Source: Saturnia japonica
Taxonomy: Eukaryota > Arthropoda > Insecta > Lepidoptera > Saturniidae
Length of the DNA stretch: 64,000 nt
Direction: 5' to 3'
Assembly (NCBI GenBank): GCA_033032175.1
Contig: CM065322.1
Span: 15,004,001 to 15,068,000 of the forward strand
The translations under genes and the position numbers were made by a program. The notes below the pieces were generated by a model. It did not search any database and had not been told where the DNA came from. It was given only the letters and a program-made list of their open reading frames with translations. Shown piece after piece: positions 57,046 through 64,000 of this stretch (within the stretch, counting starts at the first letter, position 1; each line of letters starts with the position of its first letter).

Positions 57046-58255
57046 TTTTTATTAGTTAGTTAAGTGAGCCATAATCTAATTTAGCCGATAGAATGTGTAT
57101 TAATATAACATCGGCTATGTTGGGAATGCCCAGTGATAACAGCGAGTTGTTACATTGAGTAAAGTCATTAATTAACCTACATAAAGGATATGCCTTATTA
57201 ACTTTTGACAGATTCATAATACACTGTAAATGATAATTTGCAATAAGTGACTTATTGTCATACCTATTAATTTATATTGACCACGCCTTATCGTAGTTTT
57301 CATTTGTACACTCCAACGTGGAGACTAGCGATGCTGCTTCTCCCACCAGGCAGGACTTGAGGTAGTAGAATTTTTGAACACCATTGAGCTTCTGGTTTGT
57401 ATGTACCATCGTCATCGTCATGTATAAATCCTTGAATGACATCCAATCACCATAATTGCCCGAAAACGTAGGCAGCGAAACTTTAGGCAAGTTAGGCCTC
57501 GTGGCCGCCTCCGCAGGATGGGCGAGAAATTCGATGCGTTCCATGATCGTACGCATGAGCGCTGAATACCGTGCTTCAATTTTCAATCCTTCCACGGAAT
57601 GTGTCTCGTCCAAGCTTTCTAACTCCATACTGGTGATTTCTAAACGCGAAAATAATTCACGTAATCGCTCGACAGCTATCGACAATTGCACCGAAGAGGC
57701 TTTATTTATATCGCCTAATTCATTTTCCACGTGGGTAATTCGCCCTTTGATGGAACGACGTGTGGTAACCAGTTTTGCTTGCGCATTTTTAGCATCTTCG
57801 GCCGTCGCCATTTTACCCTTCACAATACGAAGGAATTCACACGAGGCAGTAAAAGTTTAATAACGCCAAAACTCACCAACATAAATCGCGAAGATGGACC
57901 AAATATTTGATAGCCTATGAATTTATGGCAAATTATTATTTTAATAGGTCGCTGATATGTAAAAATGTTGGAGAAAATAAAAACACGTCCGACTTGCACA
58001 CAGTCTGCCATAGAGAAGACAGATATTTTTTTAATAATTTACCAAAGACAAAATTTTGTAGTTTTAAGTAAACATAAAATATCAACTAAATTTAATAAAC
58101 GTAATATTAACTGTAACTTTCAATTATGTTTTAATTGTATTCCTTAATTTATGTTTAATTTATTATCACTATAATATTGATTGAAATAATTATCTATGAG
58201 CTGTAACGCCATCTGTTGGTATTACATGAAAACTAAGCTACTGTAACTACTGATA
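57046..58255 (-). mobile_element. nested fragment of a second BEL/Pao: leader and gag
   Basis: Foreign block inside the outer integrase. 57,823-57,272 encodes a BEL Gag N-terminus: a helical region, then LPKVSLPTFSGNYGDWMSF (DUF1759) and FYYLKSCLVGEAASL. After a stop it continues to about 57,060 (RYDNKSLIANYHLQ, LGIPNIADVILIHILSAKLD). Upstream, 57,830-58,255 is leader or LTR-like. The gag ends abruptly at the outer element. No matching LTRs flank it and no duplication could be defined, so it may be a template-switch product rather than a clean insertion. Confidence 0.8.
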
Positions 58256-58261
58256 AAACCA

Positions 58262-59139
58262 TTAGATGGAGCTTATTTTCCACCATTTCTGTCGTATTTG
58301 CAAGGTGTGCAAATATTCCAAATGCCACTTTTTCCAGTATGATTGTACCATCTGGTCAAGTAATACTTTTCTAGAAGCGAGACTTTTAGAATCCTCCTTA
58401 CTTATATCGTAAGCAGGTAAAAAGGTAAGCGGAGATGACATAATAAAGTGCGCGGGAGTAAGCGGTTCTGGATATGGATCTTCAGATAAAAGAGATAGCG
58501 GACGTGAATTTAAAATTGTTTCTATTTGTGTAAGAGTAGTGGAAAGTTCTTCGTAAGTCAATAACTGAGTACCTACGACTCTGTATAGATGAGTTTTTAA
58601 ACTTTTTATATTTGATTTCCAAATTCCCCCAAAGTGGGGTGCGCGAGGTGGTATCATATGCCATTGAATGCGACGGGTAGCCAATTCTTCAGCGATCACT
58701 TTTGAATAATAATGCGAAGAAAGAAAATTATATAACTCATCAAGCTTGGCTTTGGCCCCAACGAAGTTTGTACCGTTATCCGAATATATATTAGCGATTG
58801 GGCCTCTGCGTGAAATAAAGCGTTTAAATGCGTTTAAAAATGAGTCTGAAGTTAAGTCGGACACTAGTTCGATGTGAACTGTCCTTGTTACTAGACAAAT
58901 GAACAAAAAATGTAAGCCTTTTGACTCCTTTGACCTCTGCGTCTACATAAAGTGATTTTAATAGGTCCACAGTAGTCTACACCTGTGTGTACGAATGCTT
59001 TTGTTGCTCGTACGCAATATGATGATAAGTCAGCCATTTTTGGACTCGGAAGCACTGGTGCACATTTAAAGCAGAAATTACATTTGTGTATGCGTTGTCG
59101 TATAACATTTCTAGCGGAAATTATCCAAAACTTTTCCAA
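58262..59139 (-). pseudogene. BEL integrase zinc-binding region and core
   Basis: 59,139-58,891 has WIISARNVIRQRIHKCNFC (CxxC of the H2C2 domain; the two His are lost upstream) and HTGVDYCGP (first Asp). A frameshift near 58,900 leads to 58,906-58,262 with YSDNGTNFVGA (second Asp). At the catalytic Glu position the sequence is FGGIWKSNIKS: Lys replaces Glu. LTPAHFIM follows. Catalytically dead by substitution and broken by the nested gag. Confidence 0.9.
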
Positions 59140-59375
59140 AAGTTACAAAAGTTTTTGTTTGTTAATTTAGACATTAACGTTAACACAGCGGCGCACAATT
59201 CAAGTCGTGCTAAAGAGACTAATTTAACAGGTTGTACTTTAGCTTTGGCACAAACTAAGCGTAAATGTATATTACCATGTGAATCGGTTACATGTAAATA
59301 TATAACGCAGCCATAAGTTCTTAGACTGGCGTCAGCGAAAGCGGAAATATTGACATTTGAGCGTTTAAAAAACAT
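59121..59375 (-). pseudogene. BEL A17/RNase H-like segment
   Basis: ISAFADASLRTYGCVIYLHV and AKAKVQPVKLVSLARLELCA match the region after reverse transcriptase. It runs directly into the integrase frame overlap near 59,130, so the usual several hundred bases between are deleted. Confidence 0.85.
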
Positions 59376-59436
59376 TTAAATTATACAATACATTAAACGA
59401 GCGAAGAAGCGAACAATAACAATAATAATGGGGATA

Positions 59437-59778
59437 TTAAGCGTGGTGGCGTCTACTGAAGGGTAAAGCGGTACAATCACGTCCAGACGAATCGCGGGAA
59501 ATGGAAGTGAAAAATAATATTTCACACTCTTTTTCTTGCGGGCTTAAAAATGTATGCGAAGGAATCTCTTCAAGTTCCCAAAATTTAGAAAGCGAGTGAT
59601 TTAATGAATTGTCACTAGATATGAAAAAGGAAGCGGAAGTATTATTTTGAAGCGAGCTAGGTACTAAAGTGCGAGGTGAGTTATTATCATCAATAGCGGT
59701 AGGTACATTTCCCATAAGTATATAACCGAAAACTGTTTCAATAGTGGGGGGCGCGGGAGGTGCAATTATCTTACCACC
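59437..59778 (-). pseudogene. BEL reverse transcriptase N-terminal piece
   Basis: Same frame as gag-protease after a single TAA at 59,779. KIIAPPAPPTIETVFGYILMG, then LSKFWELEEIP, SPQEKECEILFF and RDSSGRDCTALPF, the conserved lead-in to reverse transcriptase. The catalytic core (YxDD) is absent: the sequence breaks off at about 59,455 and resumes in A17. Confidence 0.87.
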
Positions 59779-61590
59779 TTAAAGTAGATAAGGGAACAAC
59801 TGTGCTCCTAATAAAAGGTTTACTTCCCCTGGCTCATACCAGTGTTCATCGGCGAGCGGAATATTGACCAAGTGCTGCATTACGGAAGTGTCAATATAAT
59901 CTAAAGGAAATCTATCGGTAATGCAATCGATTACTAAAGCGTTTATATTAAAATTAAATTTATTATTTTTCGAGCCAATTTGTAATTGTACATAACCCTT
60001 AATAGGACGCGACGATAAACCGATACCCTTAACGTACGAATTAGAAAGCGGAATAATATTTAAATTTAATTGTTTACAACATGCGGTTGTTATTATATTA
60101 TGCTGCGATGCATTATCTATTAGTGAGCGTACGCTGCTATACTGACCGTCAGCGCTGCACACGCTAACCTGCGCTGTGCTAAGAAGTACATTGCGACAAA
60201 CGGTCGAGTTAGATAGCAAGGAAGTTGAATTTTGAGAAATTATATTTTGCGTATTATTAATAAATGAATTATTTTGCGTGTCATCGTTATCATAAGAATT
60301 TTTATTTTCGAAATTATTATTTGATAAATTTGTATTATCAAAATGAAGAAGCGAAGAATGATGACGTTTATTACAAATTTTACAATTATGCGCGGAGTTA
60401 CACTTAAATACTGTGTGTATCAAACTTAGACAGTTTACACATCCATTTTTAGCTTTAATAAAATCGAATTTCTTTGTTGCGGATAAAGATTTAAACGAAT
60501 TACATTTGTATAAATTATCATGGTCATTTTTATTACACATTACACAATTTTTGTTTTTATTTAAATTAACATCGCGAGTTATAAAAGAGTGGACTGTATT
60601 TTGCGAGCGATCAACACGAAATTTTTTTTTTTTATTTTGATAATTAGCGGAAGAAATGCTTGGTCGAGTCGAACTAAATGCGGGTTGGGTATAGGTATAT
60701 ATTTTACACTGACTCCTAATAAAATCAATAAAACAATCGAAAGAAGGTATTTTTTCTTCGCGAGATTCCATTTCAAAAGCCTGAGTAGTGTTTGAATTAA
60801 ACTTTTTTAAAGCGATATGTAATAAAATATAATCTGCGAGGTCATTAATTTGTAGGTTTTTCAATGCGCCTACTGCGGATACATAATTATCTAAGAAATT
60901 TTGAAAACTGGCAGCGGAAGCGGTCGTGTTCATTTTATAATTCAACAACTGATCGATGTAAGTAGAGGCTAAGATCCGTGTGTTCTCATACCGATCTACT
61001 AACGAATTCCAAATTAATAGATAGTTATCCGAACACGGTGTTATCCCAGCGAAAACCGATCGGGCCTTACCTGTCAATTTATCATCGTTATTAAGCGAAT
61101 TGTTATTAACATTCGACTTAAAACTTATGTGAAATAAAGGCCAGTTTCGTATGTCACCGTCAAAAGAAACAATCTCTATCGGCGGAAGACGGGAATACGG
61201 GGTAGATAAAGAATTCTCTTTTTTAATTGTAGCGGACTCTGAGTCTTGTTTATTACATAAAGAAATCATGCGTAAAATATAAGAACACTTATCATCGAAA
61301 GTAAACATTAAATTATAATCGATATTGGAATCTGGATTCAAAGTAATTACCAGTGCGTTGTAATTATCTAATGCTGTGCTAAATTGACTTCGAATGTCGT
61401 CCAGAGTTTGAACACTACAAAGAAACATTTCTTTTTGTTCTTCACTATTAAGTGCACATTGGGCTTTGGAATGTATGTCATCTATTCGACTTTGTAATGC
61501 ATCTCGTTTAGCGGTCATAATGATAAGTTGGTTTGCTTCCGATATGGTCGGAACAAGTTCTCTTTTCGGTGGCATTTTGAACAAATACAC
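59779..61590 (-). CDS. BEL/Pao Gag-protease
   Basis: 603 codons; a likely start is the second Met at about 61,575 (MPPKRELVPTIS). The helical Gag domain has the DUF1759-like core LPPIEIVSFDGDIRNWPLFH. Three Cys/His knuckles follow at about 350-420 (CVMCNKNDHDNLYKC, CVNCLSLIHTVFKC, CKICNKRHHSSLLH). A DUF1758-type aspartic protease has its Asp near residue 490 (SLIDNASQHNII; DNAS where DSGS or DSAS is common). The frame ends at TAA and pol continues directly beyond in the same frame. This is the only long intact frame of the element. Confidence 0.9.
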   Translation of the reverse strand: MYLFKMPPKRELVPTISEANQLIIMTAKRDALQSRIDDIHSKAQCALNSEEQKEMFLCSVQTLDDIRSQFSTALDNYNALVITLNPDSNIDYNLMFTFDDKCSYILRMISLCNKQDSESATIKKENSLSTPYSRLPPIEIVSFDGDIRNWPLFHISFKSNVNNNSLNNDDKLTGKARSVFAGITPCSDNYLLIWNSLVDRYENTRILASTYIDQLLNYKMNTTASAASFQNFLDNYVSAVGALKNLQINDLADYILLHIALKKFNSNTTQAFEMESREEKIPSFDCFIDFIRSQCKIYTYTQPAFSSTRPSISSANYQNKKKKFRVDRSQNTVHSFITRDVNLNKNKNCVMCNKNDHDNLYKCNSFKSLSATKKFDFIKAKNGCVNCLSLIHTVFKCNSAHNCKICNKRHHSSLLHFDNTNLSNNNFENKNSYDNDDTQNNSFINNTQNIISQNSTSLLSNSTVCRNVLLSTAQVSVCSADGQYSSVRSLIDNASQHNIITTACCKQLNLNIIPLSNSYVKGIGLSSRPIKGYVQLQIGSKNNKFNFNINALVIDCITDRFPLDYIDTSVMQHLVNIPLADEHWYEPGEVNLLLGAQLFPYLL

Positions 61591-61992
61591 CTACCAAATA
61601 CAACAAATAAAACGAATAACAATATAATATAGGAAATAAGAAATTGAAACTAGTATTTGATACGCGGTTAAATATAAAGGTATTCAAGTAGCAAACCTGA
61701 AATTAATTATTATTTTGCGAGATAATTTTTTCAAACTACCTTGGCACAGAACTAACAATTAAGTGATTTTTGTTAACAATTAATGCGTTTTGGAGTTTAT
61801 AAGGAATACCTATGTTTATATGTGCAATTATATGCGTCTTATAGCGTTTGTTATATTTGCGAAGTAACAAATTGAAACTTTTTTTTAACAATGCGGTGGG
61901 GTTGCTGGCGTGTGATACAACGTGAACTTTGAATAATACAATTTATATATAGGGAAGTAGTTGCAATCCTGCGAGAAGTGACCAAAAACAAA
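61591..61992 (-). other. BEL 5' leader with candidate primer-binding site
   Basis: About 400 bp between 5' LTR and gag. It begins, on the minus strand, TTTGTTTTTGGTCACTTC; TGGTCACTTCTCGCAGG is a plausible tRNA-complementary site. No gene is seen. Confidence 0.45.
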
Positions 61993-62345
61993 TGGTGTAG
62001 CTAGAAAGAGGCCTTAAATATCAGGTGCGGGATGCGGGTAAAATATGGAACTCACTGCGTTAATATTGGTGACTCGTAGCGTGTGTAATATAACTCGACG
62101 ATAGCTCTTCTTCGAAAACTAAATTACATGTCACTCGCGGCAAAGGCCTTCCAAGCTATATATTTAACGGCGGTTGTACAAAGTTCACTATATCACTCTT
62201 TAAAGCGTGCGGCGTTGTCCGCGTGGCGATGCGCTTGCGTTCCGAGACGGACTGTTTTTGAGCGGGGAGTAGGGGAGGGGAGTGGTTATGAGGTGGTAGG
62301 TTTAGCGGGAAATATTTAATGCCTTATAATTAACACGCGCCAACA
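61993..62345 (-). repeat. BEL 5' LTR
   Basis: 353 bp. On the plus strand it begins TGGTGTAGCTAG and ends CGCGCCAACA, like the 3' LTR. It is the longer, more complete copy. Confidence 0.92.
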
Positions 62346-62350
62346 GACAT
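62346..62350. repeat. GACAT target-site duplication, right
   Basis: Partner of 56,374-56,378. It sets the outer boundaries of the BEL element. Confidence 0.9.
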
Positions 62351-62427
62351 AAACAAATTAGTTAAGTACGATACATATATTATGTAAGTATTATTGTAAT
62401 GTAAGTATGTTTTTAAGTTAATATTTT

Positions 62428-63508
62428 ATGGAAAAGGATTTACAAATAATTTTAAGTGAATTATTAGATATACAAGTTAGCTTAAGGAAGTTAGGCACAT
62501 GTAGAAGATTACAATATAAAAGTAATGTTAATGAAAGGATAATAAAGGCTAAAGAGCTATATGCTTCTTATAAGACTATTATTAAAATTTATTCTAGGCA
62601 TAAAAGTACGTTAGAACTAGCCGATTATATTTACGAAGTGTTGAGTGAGAAATTAGAATTAACTTACAGTAAAATTTTATCATATAATTTGGATAGTGAG
62701 ATAGGTAATATTTTTTCCACGATGGAGAAGTTTGACTTAAAAACCGCTACGTCCTTAATTCCCAATATGGATGGATCAGAAGAAACAACAGAAAAAATAA
62801 TAAATACTGTAGAACTGTATAACAGTTGTCTTAAAGATAATGATCAGAAAATATTATTTATTAATTTCGTTTTAAAAACTAGGCTTACCAAAATTGCAAA
62901 ATTAAAATTAAAAAATGAGTATAAAGACATAGATAGCCTCGTAAATGACATAAAAACCTTATTTAGTTGCGAAAAAATCTCCTAATTCTATACTGTGTCA
63001 ATTAAATAATTTATCCCAAAACAACATGTCTATAAATTAACACGGGAATAAATTATCCGAATTATTCATGGGACTCACAATAGCGCAAGCTGATGGTAAG
63101 GAAATGGCAAGTGACATACTTAGACCTATTAATGAAAAATTGGCAATTAAAAAAATTTCAGATGGTTAAAAAAATAAACGTATAAGCACTATAATTTCAG
63201 CAAGAAATTACTCAGACCTTAAGGATGCACTTCGTGCAGCTGAAGACGAAGAGCTGATGCAACCTTTAACGACAAACAACATCTTCACAGCAAGAGGTAG
63301 GTCAAATAATATATTTTATAATAATCGAGGTAGAGGAGGTCGAAATAATTATTATAATCAAGGTCGTTACCGTGGAAATTACTCTAAAGGTAAAAAATTT
63401 AAAAATTTTGAACAAAAACAATTTAACGGTCACCACCATCGTGCATACCGACGTACAAGAGGTAACAGTTTTAATAATTATAATTCTTCTAAATTTCAAA
63501 GAGGTTGA
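62428..63508 (+). pseudogene. Ty3/gypsy gag
   Basis: 62,428-62,985 is an open 185-codon Gag-like helical protein (MEKDLQIILSELLDIQ...). Downstream, LSELFMGLTIAQADG and NYSDLKDALRAAEDEEL read in other frames with stops at about 63,040 and 63,170. 63,257-63,508 gives a Gly/Arg/Asn-rich tail (NNRGRGGRNNYYNQGRYRG), a nucleic-acid-binding tail in place of a zinc knuckle, as in gypsy-group Gags. The gene starts 78 bp after the BEL insertion, so its own leader and LTR are partly displaced to the left of 56,378 or lost. Confidence 0.75.
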
Positions 63509-63600
63509 GGCGTATCTCGTATTAAAAATGACCAACGAAAAATGTTTTCAGCCCAATTATGCGATAATTTAAAAACCGAAAATGAAAATCAGTTTTTTCG

Positions 63601-64000
63601 ATTTTAAATCTTATAATATTTTAACTTGTAACAAAAATGTCAGGTATATTTATCTTAATATAAACAACTCCCAGTGTTCATGGTTACTTGACACCGGCGC
63701 GTCCATTTCAGCTATTACTAAGAAGGCCTTATCGGAGCAAGTTCCGTTGTACAAAGATAACATTGTAATAAACGGCATAGGTGGTAAAACTTATTCAGAA
63801 GGTTATGTTTATATTACATTACGTACTAAGAGTGGTAACTCTTTTAATCACAAGTTTTATTTATTCGATAATTTACCGTGTAAATCGGATGGAATTATTG
63901 GATTGGATTTCTTATCGGAATTTAATTCACATATTGATTTAGAAAATGATATATTAATTCTAGAAAATGATGGGAAAATTACTATACCACTTTATACGTC
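63601..64000 (+). CDS. Ty3/gypsy protease and start of pol, runs off window
   Basis: Frame open from about 63,601 to the window end. CSWLLDTGASISAI is the retroviral-type aspartic protease active site (DTG). IIGLDFLSEF is the second conserved block (usually GxDxL). Reverse transcriptase should follow beyond 64,000. The frame is intact as far as visible, on the same strand as the gag. Confidence 0.85.

Larger units (their letters stand above)
56379..62345 (-). mobile_element. BEL/Pao retrotransposon with both LTRs, defective
   Basis: Element of 5,967 bp on the minus strand, with direct LTRs and a 5-bp target duplication. Order 5' to 3': LTR, gag-protease, reverse transcriptase start, A17 region, integrase, a nested gag fragment of another BEL, DUF5641 end, LTR. 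A TTTTGGTCACTTCTCGC stretch just inside the 5' LTR is a candidate primer-binding site. A purine tract GGGGGAGGA precedes the 3' LTR. Internal deletions remove the reverse transcriptase core. Confidence 0.93.

Noticed and set aside
1..64000. CRISPR arrays, tRNA or rRNA genes, bacterial operons, toxin genes
   Set aside because: No regularly spaced repeats, cloverleaf sequences, rRNA-like conserved blocks or such coding genes were seen on reading; the content is eukaryotic TE sequence.

Overview
This window looks like AT-rich nuclear DNA from an insect or other arthropod. It shows spliceosomal introns and insect-type transposon families: BEL/Pao, Ty3/gypsy with envelope genes, copia, jockey-like LINEs, mariner-type D41D transposons, piggyBac and PIF/Harbinger. 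No bacterial gene organisation, no rRNA, tRNA or CRISPR array, and no recognisable host gene is visible. Almost every readable segment is a transposable element or a fragment of one, often nested. The order and species cannot be told from sequence alone.

Layout. 1-1.6 kb: 3' part of a BEL/Pao pol (+), then a possible LTR. 2.7-3.9 kb: decayed PIF/Harbinger transposase (+). 4.33-10.2 kb: a very noisy direct copy of 10.23-16.39 kb. 10.23-16.84 kb (clean): a four-exon Myb/SANT-like gene, a second SANT-like 3' gene part, a piggyBac 3' fragment, 230-bp tandem repeats, a BEL LTR and BEL integrase, all coding parts on the minus strand. 16.84-18.3 kb: Harbinger transposase (+) lacking the exon with its first catalytic Asp. 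18.3-28.86 kb: about 10.5 kb of extremely AT-rich, homopolymer-dominated sequence with no credible gene, probably poor consensus. 28.86-33.83 kb: an inverted copy of 12.75-16.25 kb, about 98% identical by eye, carrying a private LINE insertion with a 14-bp target-site duplication.

From 33.83 to 62.35 kb nearly all element coding strands are minus. In order these are a jockey-like LINE, a D41D fragment, a LINE ORF1/endonuclease fragment, a D41D element (38.16-43.84 kb) split by a PIF/Harbinger transposon, an envelope-bearing gypsy remnant, a copia element, a Harbinger fragment, a second gypsy integrase/envelope remnant, a LINE RNase H fragment, a third D41D fragment and a BEL/Pao element (56.38-62.35 kb, TSD GACAT) that itself holds a second BEL gag fragment. 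The window ends in the gag and protease of a Ty3/gypsy element (+).

The best preserved unit is the PIF/Harbinger transposon at 39,203-43,603. It has a TTA duplication, short inverted ends, an in-frame five-exon transposase (354 aa) and a convergent in-frame four-exon Myb/SANT protein (237 aa). These two proteins normally act together in transposition. Most other elements carry stops, frameshifts, deletions or lost catalytic residues. No clearly new biochemical system is visible. The most interesting large-scale hypotheses are a unistrand, piRNA-cluster-like TE array at 33.8-62.3 kb and the palindromic or duplicated architecture at 4-34 kb, part of which may be an assembly artefact.
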